A stretch of DNA of 64,000 nt, from the NCBI GenBank assembly GCA_950022655.1, contig OX465583.1, forward strand, positions 71,063,152-71,127,151, written 5' to 3'. The position numbers and the translations under genes were made by a program. Below the pieces are notes generated by a model. It ran no database searches, was not told the origin of the DNA, and saw only the letters and a list, made by a program, of their open reading frames with translations. Of the stretch, positions 1 through 39,624 are shown in pieces. Origin of the DNA: Alentia gelatinosa. Taxonomy: Eukaryota; Annelida; Polychaeta; Phyllodocida; Polynoidae. The stretch's first letter is position 1; each line of letters begins with the position of its first letter.

Positions 1-182
1 ATATCAATTAGGACTATATTTATTTGCTCTAAAGCACAAAGGGACTAATTTCCTATATACAATTCTTAATGGGGACTTTGTATACCAAGGATAATAAAAG
101 TCTATATTACCATGGATAATAAAAAGGTGTACAACGGAGTCCAGATACATTGTGATTAAACTCATGACAGTCATGAGCTTAC

Positions 183-28383
<28,201 letters not shown>

Positions 28384-28700
28384 GCCCCTTCCTTCAGCCG
28401 ACTTCTGGAAGGCCGGAAGTAGTAACCTTGAGGGAGAACACAGGCGCCGTCTGGTGTCAAACCCGAGAGCCACCACGACCGTCACACTGCAGCGCTTGAT
28501 TACGAGTTAGAGTGGCGCAGTGTATCACAACCGTCACTCCCTGCGGATGCTTCGTGTCCAAGCGCGCAGGATCTATGCTTGGAGAAAGTACAGGCGTCCG
28601 TTTAACAATCTAGGATAGTACCTGAAGAACTGAAGGGTTATTGTTTGATAATATTTAAGTTCGCTTGCTAGACAGTCTTAGCCTTCATAAGGTCGTCCAT
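28384..28700 (-). promoter_or_regulatory. LONP1 5' flank / 5' UTR candidate
   Basis: GC- and CpG-richer stretch directly upstream of the LONP1 ATG. The reading frame stays open upstream to about 28485 with no ATG. No TATA box is obvious, as expected for a housekeeping gene. The transcription start cannot be placed. Confidence 0.4.
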
Positions 28701-29175
28701 AATTGTTGAATCAAATTTACTCTTCACCCTTCGATCTCCTTGGACTTGGCATTCAGAAAAGCCAAAGGGTCTTCATGTACGATCCTAGATTATTCAACAT
28801 GTCCCTAGAACTTAGAAGCATGGCCTATGTCTCCACATATATACATTGGGGCAGGGAACCAATCTATAAACTATTAGAGATAAACTATGTTCCAGTGAGA
28901 GAAAACCAATATTACGAAGTGAGGACAGGAAAATTTACTGCCCAAGGTTTTAAACCGCGGGCAGTAATTTTGCCAGTCCTCACGAGTATCTTTGGCTTTC
29001 TCTTGCCGGTACTTGGTTTCCCTATACCTATATACCTTCAAATATTGATAAAAATGGTTATTTCTTTATTTGCGATAGCTCCAAGAAAAATGGCCACCCT
29101 TATTGAGTAATTGCAACAGCTATGTTTTTGTCTGGGTGCATTGTCAGCCCAGAACGAAAACATCAGTCTCGCTAC

Positions 29176-29545
29176 ATAACTCATAATTATCCTACCCCTG
29201 ATAAAAAAAACTCCATAGGCTTAACATTGAGACACTGTATTCGGTCTGGAGTTCAGAAAAATGAAAAATATCGCCCTAGTGGGATACACTTGACAAATGA
29301 CCTCATTTGTTAATGTAGAAGTAATTTAGACGGGTGGGGTAGGATAAATTCTAAACCAAACTCAAGTTAGTCATGTTATTGTTCATCGCACTCCGGCAAG
29401 ATCGCATATTACTGCTCTTGGCTTCGCCTTGCGCAGTAATATGCGATATTGCCGTCGTGCGATAAACAACAACAAGACCAACTCTTGTTTGGTTTCTCCA
29501 TATTACTGCACCCCCAGCAGCAGTATGTAACTTTATCCTACCCCT
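29176..29545. mobile_element. Foldback element, TATCCTACCCC family
   Basis: End module 29178-29345 (TTATCCTACCCCTGATAAA ... GGGTGGGGTAGGATAAA), then a long hairpin 29385-29475 (GCACTCCGGCAAGATCGCAT / ATGCGATATTGCCGTCGTGC) with tip TTGGCTTCGCCTTG at 29418-29431. Confidence 0.7.
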
Positions 29546-29549
29546 AATA

Positions 29550-29935
29550 TAAAATCCCATAGACTTAACATTGACTTTCTGTATGCGCCCGTATGTCGCA
29601 TACGGATAAAAAATCGCTCCTAGGAGCGTACAAAAAATGGAGCAATCAGAGATCAGCAGCTCAAAGTAGTTCCAAGCACCTTCAGAGCAGCAAAGAGAGC
29701 TATATGGAGGACTTCAGAAAGTTTTTATCATGTTTTTGTTATTATCCTCACATAAAAATATCGTTCACAGGGGGTAGGATAAAATCAAAACCTTATTCGT
29801 TTTAATCTGGGCACCCGTATGCGACTCCTGGAGTTTTAGCTCCGGATATCACTCGGCTCCTCCTTATGATATCACTACGCCAAACTCCAGTCGTCGCATA
29901 TGGGAGCCCAGATTAAAACTCATCCGGTTTTACAA
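29550..29935. mobile_element. Foldback element, TATCCTACCCC family
   Basis: End module 29550-29785 (TTTATCCTACCCCTAATATA ... GGGGGTAGGATAAAATC) plus hairpin 29802-29920 (GTTTTAATCTGGGCACCCGT / GGGAGCCCAGATTAAAAC). The tip has drifted (CACTCGGCTCCTCCTTATG). Confidence 0.7.
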
Positions 29936-29999
29936 TAATAGTGTTTGGAAATGGGTATATAGGAATAACCAGTATGCTATCTCTGTTAACTATGATTTA

Positions 30000-31110
30000 A
30001 CATAGGTACTATGTAGTAAATTCTGACTAGAACTCATCATTTCTATACAGCCTCGAAGGGACACCACTTTGTTCGAATTGCAAATTTGCCTTTATTTTAG
30101 CCCCGTGTAAGGACCGACCCTGCATGAGCGAACACCCCGCGTATGAAACAATTATGTCGGTACGGAATGCTCCTCAACCCCAAATAGATTCTGGATTGAA
30201 TACTTGAAGTAAATGTCTGGCATCAGTCCGTGGTGCCATCAACGGACTGATGCCATCAGCTTACACAATAAAGACAAATCTCCAGTTTTTCAATGAATTT
30301 ATTTTCAATTCTACATTAGCACTCAAGGTTCAACCGCTGCTAACTTTTTCAGCGTAAGATTTTATTTTGTTACTAATCTAGATATCTTATAAAACTCAAT
30401 GACTGCATAGATCCATCAATGAATCCCCACATGTTGGGGACAAGATTTCAAGTATTTGACATATAATTTACTTTAATTAAATCTAATTAGCACCTTCATA
30501 TTGAACCGCATGATATGTAATGAGTTTAAGATTCGAATTCCTTTAAGAAAATAAACATAATTGAGTAGTTCTTTCCTTCGAAACAAACAGAATAAGTGAA
30601 GAATGTTTCTTTTTTTCTCCACTGTATAGAATTATTATAATATGAGATGTAGAAAAGGTATTTTCTACTAAAATAAGTTTTGACAATTAGGACACGGCTA
30701 TACCCGAACTGCACTCTTACGCAGCAAGAAAAAAAGTGCAAAAAATGTTTGCCAATTTTCAGTTTTCGGTTTCGCACCCTGCATTTTTTAAATACACAAT
30801 ATCCAAGTTAAACAAACATAGAACTGTTATACTTCATACGACAGGCGGCTGTGCCCATCTTAGAAAATTAAATGGTAATTTAGGAACTTGTTGTACAAGA
30901 TATTCCTAATACTCTGCACATATAAGAGTTCATAATTCTGACCGTTTCCGTTTAAGGCATTTAACCCAATTCCTATGCCTGACTCCTATTCTCTAATTAA
31001 CAACTGACTTTGATAAAAAATAAATCCCATCCAATCAATAGATAAAGATTCTCAATTGTTGATCCTTTTCATCACAACAACAAAATCAAATGTACTTAAA
31101 AAAGTACTAA
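30000..31110. other. Intergenic AT-rich DNA
   Basis: Between LONP1 and the 3' end of the ARL14EPL-like gene. No gene, no clear repeat seen. Confidence 0.5.
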
Positions 31111-31609
31111 CAGTTCATCTTGATCATGCAGTTTTTGCACAAAAATAAAAATAAAACACAGTACATTATACGGAAACTAGCTTACAGTCTTTGTATGTCA
31201 GAAATATGTGACAAATTGTTGATCAGATACATCCCGATGCCGAAGGTAGAGTCATGTATCTTATCAATAATTTTACCAAGTAGTTTGACATACCGAGACA
31301 GTAAGCCAGTTTTTGTATTATTATATACCTACATATGGCGAGATTTTAGCTCATAATGTGATATCATACCCTGTATGTCACAGTGTGGTGTAAGGCTATA
31401 TATTACGTCATGGGTAGCAGCGAACACTATGTGTGGGTCATACGGCCATAGGTATAAAATAATACAGATGAACTCCGGATCGAGGTTCGTTCTATTTACA
31501 GTCTTTGGAGATATGAATAAAATGACGTCACAGCAGACGCTGACGTCGTGCACGCTGTATGACGTCACACGATGACACAAACACTGAGACGTTCTAGCTG
31601 TAAGGCTGT

Positions 31610-31905
31610 GGTATTATCTCACCCCTGGTATTTTTCTCCCATAGGCTTAACATTGGGAACTTGTTCTCCATGCCCCTTCAAGTATTGCAGTCCGTTCTCC
31701 ACGGTCTATATCCTGTGGGTCCTCCATTCTTTTAGCATGTACAGGAGTGAGATAAATACAGAAAACAACTCGTTTTGGTCAGGGAAGTCACTCTCCAACT
31801 CATGTGAATGCTATGTGATATTTACTCGGCTGTTGCCTTATTCATATCACTCCGCATCAAATTTGTAGAGAACGATGACTTTGACCAAAACTTGTTGGTT
31901 TCTTC
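31610..31905. mobile_element. Foldback element, TATCTCACCCC family
   Basis: TATTATCTCACCCCTGGTAT (31612) ... AGGAGTGAGATAAATACAGA, then a hairpin ACAACTCGTTTTGGTCAGGG / TGACTTTGACCAAAACTTGT with a drifted tip (CTCGGCTGTTGCCTTATT). Confidence 0.65.
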
Positions 31906-31940
31906 TTAATGACGTCACACGACGACACCGCTGTGAGGTT

Positions 31941-32175
31941 CTAGCTGTAAGGCTGTGGTGGGTCACGGAAGTAGACCTTCTGATTGGTTCCCTCCAGCTC
32001 GAGTTCCTGGTAGATCCAGCGGCGGTTGATGCGGCACTCACCGCCACACTTTGTGGACTGACACTTGGGGCAGGGATAGTGACAACCCACGCACTTCTGC
32101 TCCAGGCAGTCGCACAGGTCACGACCGTCCATCAAGATTAATCCTGCTTCGTCATAAACCTGGTTTTTCCGGGAT
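31941..32175 (-). CDS. ARL14EPL-like exon 3 (cysteine-rich domain, stop codon)
   Basis: 235 nt ending in TAG at 31941-31943. Encodes SRKNQVYDEAGLILMDGRDL, then the CDCLEQKC and CPKCQSTKCGGEC motifs and RINRRWIYQELELEG. The end (RDPPQPYS) is not conserved. The acceptor is CATTGAAG|A. Confidence 0.92.
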
Positions 32176-34678
32176 CTTCAATGGAAATGAGATTTAAAGT
32201 TAAATTTGAGTGGACACACTTTTATGGGAAAATGAACATAATTCAATACCCTTTATGTGTCGCACGTGTTCATTAAAGGCAAATCGGACAATTTGATTTG
32301 AACATTAAAGCTCATGTCATTTTCCTGAAAATTGAATATGATGTTGTAGAACACATATCTCACTTAGACGATCAGGGGTAACCGCATTAGTTTTTGATTT
32401 AGAGATCAATATTATGTAGGTTTTATAATAGAATATTATAGAAATTCTATAAAATTGCATTTCACATACTCATAGTAAAACCCATGTCATTTTCCTCAAA
32501 CTTTCGCAGAATATAATGAATGTAAAAATAAGAAGAAAAATAAAAAAAATACCTGAAATAATCTGAAACCTGGCATCACCAGTCCATAGCTATTTTCCAG
32601 CAAAATCTCACCCATTACTTGTAATCAAAGGTTGCATAAAATTGGAAAATTTACTAAATGCGTACTAATACCCTCATTCTTTCAGTCATACTTATATACA
32701 ACTGTATCATGAATCATATGAATACACAATACTCCACTCATTTGGATGCAATTGCCATTGAGACAAAGCCAAGGGACGATTATGGCGTATCAAAATGAGT
32801 GGAGTATTGTGTTTTTTAAGATTTGCATGTGATTCTGGATTTAACTCACCACTTTCACTAACATTTAAAAGCATCAAATTATCAGAATAATTCAAATTAC
32901 TTTGCAAATCAAGTTGGTCAATATCATAAGACATCATTTAACATTCACTCTGCTATGGCCACGGCATTGTATTGTCACTTTATGGTGTTGTTGTTGAGTA
33001 TTTTTTTCTAATGTTATTCCTATGGCTAAACTTTTACCAGGGGTGAAATAAAAGTGATTGGTACTTACTCGCAGTAAATCCTCCTGTTCATTTTGCGCAT
33101 CTCGCGCGTGGAGCGCTCGGGATCAAAGTCCTCCATGAATCTCCCGGGGTTCCGAAACTGCAAAGCTCGCACGTGCCTGTTCGCAGCCTACGGAAATGAG
33201 AATTTAATAAGTTGTTACTTATTCTCTACGACTGTGCTGATCAAAATCATGGTAATGTTGTATTCATTACTCAGCACATCTACAATTGGCTACTTGTCCA
33301 TATTCAACATGCACTGGGGTAGTAAAGTGCACAAGAAAATTTTTTCTCTTAATATTTGCCTACCAGTATGTGATAGATCTAGAGAATACTGGATGCTATG
33401 CTTTGTAGCCAACAAGATTTGGACGCTACGCTTCATGAATTGGACGCTTGGCTTCGTTTTTTGCAAAACAGTGTGATGGTCAACTTGTTTGGACACTACG
33501 CTTTGTTTTAAGGCTTTACCCAATCTAGTAATTGCCACTTTCTTAGCTGCATGACAGTTGTTATTTGAAGTTTCTAAGTCAATTCTAGACAAAGTTCTAA
33601 TACAAAATTAAAGGGTGGCATGAGTCACAAAGCGTAGTGTCCGTTGGTCACTATCCGAAAACCGAAGCATGCTGGCAATGAAGCGTAGTGTCCAGATATT
33701 GATTTAGACTGGATTCATCATTCAGTCCCTGCATCCTAGTGCTACCAGGCCCCCTACCTCACCCCTCCTCGTCGGGATTCCTGGGCCTGTCAGGCATTAG
33801 GGGAAGTCCAAATGTTGCACGCTATAAATGTAATACGCTAGAGGCCCCTGATCTGTACAGACTGTAGTATTATGAGAAAACGTGGTTACTGAGCCCGTAC
33901 GGATGGCCGTTCGAGGTCATTTGATGATGAAAATACGGCCCGACACCGCAGGTGGGAGGGCCGTATTTTTTCATCAAATGACCGAGAATGGACACTGTAC
34001 AGGCTCAGTCACTACGTTTTCTTATTACTATACACCTCCCAATCATTTAAAACTCCCTTTTATCAACTTTACAAAGACCACAAAGACTACTGCAATTCAC
34101 TACGTCCCGCTGTCACAGCGGGCACGAACATTATTTATACTGCACCCCTAGCAGCGGGCAGTATTTCATACATGTTCGGCCATAGGTGTATAGTAATACC
34201 AAAGAAGTGGATCTTCTACAATTCCTTGGTTTTACCGAGTACCGGTACGGCGGTAGTTTTATTTCTTGGCTTCAGCAAGTCTAAGAATCTAGTCGGAGTT
34301 GTGAGTGTGAATTTGAAATGTTGAAATCGACCTGGTATATACAACTGTTCTAATGAAAATCCAATCAATGTTTTGATTAAATACGGTAATATCTAATCCA
34401 TAACCTGTCATAAACACCAAGTCTTATGCTGTAATTTCATGACTGGTTCGCATCCTATATTGTTTACAATCACATAATATCGCCCAGTGGAAGCTGGTGA
34501 GATACAGAGGTTCACATCTCATTGAGAATTCTCGAATTCTTTGTCTAATGATAAGTAAACTACGTACCCCTTCTTCTCCTTGATAATCGTCGAGACCCAA
34601 GTCTTCGTGCTCCTCTCTTGATCGTTGGATGTGGTTTGGATATATGTGGTGTTTTTGGTGTATTTGACTACTCTCCAT
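31941..34678 (-). CDS. ARL14EP-domain protein, ARL14EPL-like (3 exons, complete)
   Basis: Three exons join in phase to a 154-residue protein, close to the length of vertebrate ARL14EPL (about 150) and shorter than ARL14EP (260). The C-terminal half is the ARL14EP domain: a basic block (ALQFRNPGRFMEDFDPERST) followed by a cysteine-rich module (DLCDCLEQKCVGCHYPCPKC, then CGGECRINRRW). Nine closely spaced Cys plus His suggest zinc binding. ARL14EP in vertebrates links the GTPase ARL14 to a myosin motor in MHC-II transport; ARL14EPL has no settled function, so none is inferred. The ATG at 34678 starts MESSQIHQKHHIYPNHIQ; an out-of-frame ATG lies 53 bp upstream. The gene is in tandem with LONP1, 3.6 kb upstream of its ATG. 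Confidence 0.86.
32710..33055. mobile_element. Foldback element in ARL14EPL-like intron 2
   Basis: Hairpin 32727-32817: ACACAATACTCCACTCATTT / AAATGAGTGGAGTATTGTG with tip GACAAAGCCAAGG. The second module ends at CCAGGGGTGAAATAAAAGTG (33038-33057), directly before the donor of exon 2. Confidence 0.6.
33069..33187 (-). CDS. ARL14EPL-like exon 2
   Basis: 119 nt. Acceptor TTCCGTAG|GCT, donor GA|GTAAGT. Encodes AANRHVRALQFRNPGRFMED then FDPERSTREMRKMNRRIYCE, the first conserved block of the ARL14EP domain. Confidence 0.88.
33860..34190. mobile_element. Foldback element in ARL14EPL-like intron 1, two-hairpin form
   Basis: First hairpin: GAGAAAACGTGGTTACTGAG / CTCAGTCACTACGTTTTCTT with TCATTTGATGATGAAAATAC / TTTTTTCATCAAATGA and tip ACACCGCAGGTGGGAGGG. 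Second hairpin: CCGCTGTCACAGCGG (34109-34123). TATTACTATACACCT and AGGTGTATAGTAATA repeat the family ends. It sits in intron 1 (33188-34567). Confidence 0.6.
34568..34678 (-). CDS. ARL14EPL-like exon 1 (coding part)
   Basis: 111 nt, 37 residues, hydrophilic and His/Glu-rich (MESSQIHQKHHIYPNHIQ, EEHEDLGLDDYQGEEG). Donor GGG|GTACGT in phase 0. Not conserved enough to recognise alone; supported by phase and position. Confidence 0.7.
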
Positions 34679-34790
34679 AACCACGACACATACGCCACTT
34701 CACGTCGGGGACGCAGCGACAAGGGCGCCATCTAGAGTCGAACCGAAAACCACACCGCGGAGAAGAATTCGTCTATTTCACACTCCCGCC
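34679..34790 (-). promoter_or_regulatory. ARL14EPL-like 5' flank with upstream ATG and AGATGGCGCC motif
   Basis: CpG-rich 5' flank. An ATG at 34729-34731 sits in AGATGGCGCC, a YY1/CTCF-like core. It opens a frame that overlaps the main start and would continue out of frame through exon 2 after splicing. Whether it is in the mRNA depends on the unknown transcription start. Confidence 0.35.
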
Positions 34791-34793
34791 ATC

Positions 34794-35283
34794 TTTTATT
34801 ACCCACCCGATGCAGAGTCTCCATAGAATATTGAAAGACGGGCATTATTGGAACTATTTATAAACAATGCATGGCACTTGCGTCAAATTGCTAATTATTT
34901 ACAATATTGTTTTCCTGATAATTAGTCGAGAGGTGAGTTGTAGTTGACCACAAACCACGAGAGGTTGATGCGAAGTAATACACAAGCGCTAGCGAGTGTA
35001 TTACGAGTTCACCCGCGAGTGGTTTACAGAGCCGCCTGTCCACAAAACCATCCTTTGTTGTATTTATTATCCATCTTTTCGAATAAATTAAACCCATTGA
35101 TTGCCATATTGACGGGTATAACAACAGGAACTATTTTTTTGCTCTATAGCAAAAGGGACTATTTTTCCCGTATACCATGGTTTTGAGGCCGTATACCACA
35201 GTTATGGTATATGACAGGTTTTATACAATGGGTCGTGGTCCCCATACATTTTCAATGGGGGCTTTGTATACGATGGATAATAA
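34794..35283. mobile_element. Foldback element, TTATTATCCA family
   Basis: About 490 bp ending TGGATAATAA at 35274-35283. The hairpin at 34950-35035 carries AAACCACGAGAGGTTGATG against CACCCGCGAGTGGTTTA. Lies just upstream of the ARL14EPL-like gene. Confidence 0.55.
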
Positions 35284-35299
35284 ATACATTGTCTTTGTT

Positions 35300-36590
35300 A
35301 CATTCTCGTTATCTAAAGTGATCTGTCTTTATGGAGGACATTCTTAAAAGACGATCAGGAAAATATCTCCATATCATATTAAATTAATCGAAACATTGAG
35401 TTTTTAAATAGCTTCAGCAATCACTCATCTCAGCAACCTGCCTGTATAGTTCCCACCAGTTCTCACCGATAAATGATTTTAATTGAACTGGAACGAGTTT
35501 GGCTTTGTGTGGCTAACAATTATCAAAACTTTTGTTCTCTATTTCTGCTGAAGTCAACTGTTGTTGTTTTTTTATTTGTTGTTGTTGTGTTTTTTGTGGT
35601 TTTTGTTGTTGTTTTGTTTTTTAGCTAAACAATGAGGACGACTTGCATATTTGTGTTTGATAACAAACTAATTCTGTAATGAATTCCATAACTGCCCACA
35701 TCGATACCATATCACAAGAAATCAGCTTAGTTGTACTGCTGAAGTAATAACTAACACACGCGGTAACTGCAATTGTATCACCCCCTGGAGTTCAGCGCCT
35801 GTAGACAACAATGGATCATCACCAATACATTAATCCCAGAATTAATGCACAGTCACAAGACCTTTTTATATATTTTTTCGAACGTAGAGCTATGAGCATT
35901 TACTTCAACACCAAATCATACAAATTGCAAATCAATCTTCTGATGATGCCTTTTTCAATAAAATTACTGTATTCGTGGAAGAGAACTACATGTATGAACA
36001 CAGAGAATCCTACATTGAATACTTGAATGGGCCCTGTATTAAAGATAAAGTCATATTGCCTGAAGAAGTCTATTGAATGCAGATACCCGTACATTGTCAT
36101 TTTATAGCAGCTTTTTGAGTGTCTACATTTCCCCCTAAAAGAATTCTCGTTTACAAACATGACTATCCATGCAAGTTCTTGGTTGGTTACTATTAGGAAA
36201 CGTCCTTACTTTGTCTATAGTGGTCCTTTTTATAATAACCACAGTGACGTCATTATATCACACCTCCATGGTAATCCAAAATAATTAGGATGTTATATAA
36301 TAGTACTGATATTAACTGTGATGGAGGTTTACAAAGATTTGAAAAATATTATCAAAATATTCGCACCATTTCATTAGAAAAATAGCAATTACTGAAAATT
36401 CGGAAATGATGCCTCCAGGCATCATAGCATACATCGCCCAGGAATGCCTCCAGGTATTACAGCTCAGCTAAAGGGTTAAGTTACAGTCACAGTGGGCACG
36501 AACATTACTATTATTACTGCACCCTCAGCATGTAGTATTTGATAGACATTCGCACACAGGTATAAAGTAATATGATCTCTTTGTTTTTTT
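35300..36590. other. Intergenic DNA, nothing recognised
   Basis: AT-rich; a GTT/TTG-rich tract at 35560-35612 and a module fragment (CACAGTGGGCACGAACATTA) at 36488. No gene seen. Confidence 0.5.
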
Positions 36591-36659
36591 CGTAGGATAT
36601 ATTCTTTTATAAGCCAATAAGTGGCATCGTGTCGTCCTGAAATGGCCAGCGGAACGTGT

Positions 36660-36731
36660 GGCTTGTTGGTCTAGGGGTATGATTCTCGCTTCGGGTGCGA
36701 GAGGTCCCGGGTTCAATTCCCGGACAAGCCC
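36660..36731 (+). tRNA. tRNA-Pro (anticodon CGG)
   Basis: 72 nt folding as a canonical cloverleaf: acceptor GGCTTGT pairs with ACAAGCC, D arm TGGTCTAGGGGTATGA (box A), anticodon arm CTCGC-TTCGGGT-GCGAG with CGG at 36692-36694, T arm around GGTTCAATTCC (box B). It is nearly identical to known animal tRNA-Pro(CGG). TTTT at 36737-36740 is a Pol III terminator. There is no SINE tail, so it is taken as a true gene. Confidence 0.95.
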
Positions 36732-36839
36732 AGGAATTTTGCATTCCAACAAATAGAACTTGTAATGTCCGCATAAATCTCCGGTCTTGACATGTTTCCC
36801 TTCCTGACCGGTGGTCGAGGGGTTCATCTGACAGGGTTC

Positions 36840-37490
36840 CGAGTCCCACCTGGAGGGTGCTACGGTGCCGCCACCTGGTGATTTCCAACAGTTACTACCG
36901 ACTGGTTAGTTCTCAAAGAGACCGCTAGGACTGCTACCGTCGGTTTTCAGCCAAGAACACCCCGTCCAACTGGCGGGTAGCAGTATGTGTATTTCTTATG
37001 TTCCAGTCGTATTAAAGACAAATTTATGTTGGTAGTTGGATAATTTCTAAATTCTATTGAGTTTTGCAAATAACTCAGGATAATACAAGTTCTATTTATC
37101 AGCAAATAGAAAATGCAAATAAATGGCATGTCGCCATGCTAACTTCTATGGGAGGGCCATCTGAAAATGCAAGTGCTTAATTATTTGTGTCTAGGGAAAA
37201 TGCAACATTTTGACTTGGTTGCTAAATGACACTGATGTTCTATTGCTATCTTCAAATAATTCTGGATTATGATGGTTGGGAACGTGTACATGTAAATGAG
37301 AAATGCTAAAAGAAATACTATGTCACCATGTTAATTTCTATGGGAAGGCCATCTGAAGAAGGTAAGTGCTTATCTAGTGGTGTCTATGGGAAACTGCTAC
37401 ATTTTCTTTAAACCAGATGGCAGCACCAGTGTTAAATTGAGTAGAAACAGGGGGCGCTTTAATACCTACCCGCATTTGTCTTTAATTCTA
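36840..37490. repeat. Dispersed repeat shared with 2520-2930
   Basis: Second copy of the same repeat, longer at the left (GTGCCGCCACCTGGTGATTT at 36865). It starts about 110 bp after the tRNA-Pro gene. Confidence 0.65.
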
Positions 37491-37639
37491 TGTTAAAATC
37501 AAAACCCTCTATATGACAAATGTAATGTTCCATATATGGACACATGTTCAATCTAATTCTAAATACCTCGAACTTGATATTAATGATTTTTAAGGCATGT
37601 ATCTTAATATTATGTTAGAAATTGAAGTATCAGATTTCT

Positions 37640-38160
37640 ATTTAAAGGCATATCCTACAATCCACAGTGGTGCACCTGGTGATTTTTAAATAATGTCAGA
37701 TATTATTCAAAAGTGGCTTCTTGTGATTCTTTCTTATTCTACATGAGTTGTTTATCCAATCTTAATGGGTAAAATAGGCCAATTTACATTTGCTTGATTT
37801 ACATAGGAAATGTACTGAAAAATATGGTTTTCTTAATTTTTTTTCAAAATCAAGGACGGTGACCTATGATTTTTAATACCTAAATAAGTATCACTATATA
37901 TGTACTATATTCTGTGAAAGTTTAAGGAAAATGACATGGGTTTTACTATGTGAAAAATACTTCTTAGAATTTCTATATACTGTATTCTAATATAAATTAT
38001 CATAATATTGATCTATGAATTAAAAAGCAATTCGGTGATCCCCAATTTTTAAGTTAGATATGTGTTTCACAACACATGGAGATAATCATATTAAATTTTC
38101 AGGAAATTGACATGGGTTTTAATTTTCAAGCCAAATCGTCTGATATGCCAATTAAGGGTA
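37640..38160. mobile_element. Dispersed repeat (TTAAAGGCATATCC family)
   Basis: Ends TTTAAAGGCATATCCTACAA and CAAATCGTCTGATATGCC, i.e. inverted GGCATATC/GATATGCC. Contains CAGTGGTGCACCTGGTGATT and two GAAAATGACATGGGTTTTA blocks in inverse roles. Fragments at 32264-32560 and 62395-62560. Confidence 0.6.
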
Positions 38161-38518
38161 ATAATCTTGGTAATAATGCTGTTGAACAGCCCACCAATCC
38201 AACAAGATCCTAGGCCCATCAGCATCACTCATAATTTTGTCAAGAAGTTGAATCCGTACTTCGGTTATGTTTAACATTTGGCATTTGACATTCAATCATC
38301 TACATGTATCATATCATATATCGTAGTTTTATATAAGATTTAAAAAGAGAGAATGATGAACTACTATATACCTATCGGCGAATGTCTCACTTTTACTGAC
38401 CAGTAGTAGAAATTCCCTTTCGTCACTGAGTAACAAAAGAATATCCATACGTCCCTCTGTACCACGTGACCACCCATTCTGCTGTATAGTGAGTTGTAGA
38501 ATGGCATTTTTAATCATT

Positions 38519-38725
38519 TCTAGGTATATATAATGATAGAGACACAGTGAGTGTGCCTGAATTCCATATCAGTTCCTCGATATGTTGGTCAGAAAAACTC
38601 ACCTTGTTCTACAAACTCGGTGAGTATTTCTGATCAAAATATCTCAGAACAAATTCAATTCAGTCACACCAACGAGTATAGAGAAACTATACACTCGTTG
38701 GTCACACTAACTATGTCTCTATATA
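38519..38725. mobile_element. Foldback element, AGGTATATAATAATA family
   Basis: CTAGGTATATATAATGATAG at left, ACTATGTCTCTATATAATAC at right, and hairpin CTCGATATGTTGGTCAGAAA / TTTCTGATCAAAATATCTCAG. Confidence 0.6.
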
Positions 38726-38844
38726 ATACTGAACTTTATAGTCTGTATCTTATGTTTGTAAATACATTATGAAAATTTACATTTCACTCCAAGACTTAAA
38801 TAGAAGCAGCCATAGGTCGAGTGATTCACACGGAGAGACTCATT

Positions 38845-39275
38845 TATCCTACCCCTAATAAAAAATGCCATAGGTTTAACATTAACTCAGTGTATTTGAC
38901 TGAGGGTTGAATAAAGTGTTATTTATGCACCGAGGTGAATAAAAAAACCGGACCAATCAGGAACGAGATAACGAAAACTTGTTTATCTGGCAGCATTGAT
39001 AAACGCGGCCATCCTCCGATGAGTGTCAACACGCTACTAACATGGATAATTACACACTATTTTCTGTATCGGTGAGTATTTGTGTATTTACTAATATTGT
39101 TAAATCGTTAAATAGAGGTAGGATAAATAGTAAACCGAACTCGAGTTAACACGGTCGGTCTCATCTCACTCCGGCCAGGTCTGCTAAATTACTTCACTCG
39201 GGTACGCCTCGCGTAGTAATACGCGAGCTGTCAGTCGTGAGATAAAACTGACCAAGCAAACTTTCGTTTGGTCTT
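38845..39275. mobile_element. Foldback element, TATCCTACCCC family, with insert
   Basis: TTTATCCTACCCCTAATAAA at 38847 and GGTAGGATAAATAGTAAACC at 39117, then a hairpin 39150-39250 (CGGTCGGTCTCATCTCAC / CAGTCGTGAGATAAAACTG) with tip CGGGTACGCCTCG. Confidence 0.6.
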
Positions 39276-39479
39276 TACTAAGTACTTGAGATTGGTATAC
39301 TATTCATCTTCTCCCCGATCTCCGATAATTTTCCCTCTGTTGTCCAATAAGTTCAGAGCAGAATGCTGAAATTGAGCGTTTCCAGGTCCATGTGTGGCTG
39401 GAGGCATTGCGTGACCAAGTAGATAAGGCGCGAAGTCAGCTTGTGGGAAAAGGTCTATTATGTCAGTGATAAGATCTGA

Positions 39480-39615
39480 ACCGCACTCAATCCATAGCCA
39501 CTGAAAATACGCGATACATTTTGGTTTACTACATAATCTCATCGGGCTTCGCCTCGTGAGATTACTCCTCAGCCAAAACTTATGGCGTATATTCAGAGAT
39601 ACGGATCTTGATGCA
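39480..39615. mobile_element. Foldback hairpin with GGCTTCGCC tip
   Basis: Hairpin arms around 39500-39600 (TACATAATCTCATCG-GGCTTCGCC-TCGTGAGATTAC; CATTTTGGTTTA / AGCCAAAACTTATGG). No clear end module at the left. Confidence 0.55.
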
Positions 39616-39624
39616 GTTCCTTCT

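Noticed and set aside
28703..29110. 135-codon frame YSSPFDLLGLGIQKSQ...
   Set aside because: It covers a foldback hairpin (28915-28990) and a dispersed repeat also at 49100-49300; no homologue recognised.
39042..39071. Possible tiny first exon MDNYTLFSVS followed by GTGAGT
   Set aside because: Good start context and donor, but it lies inside a foldback element and has no second exon or homologue.
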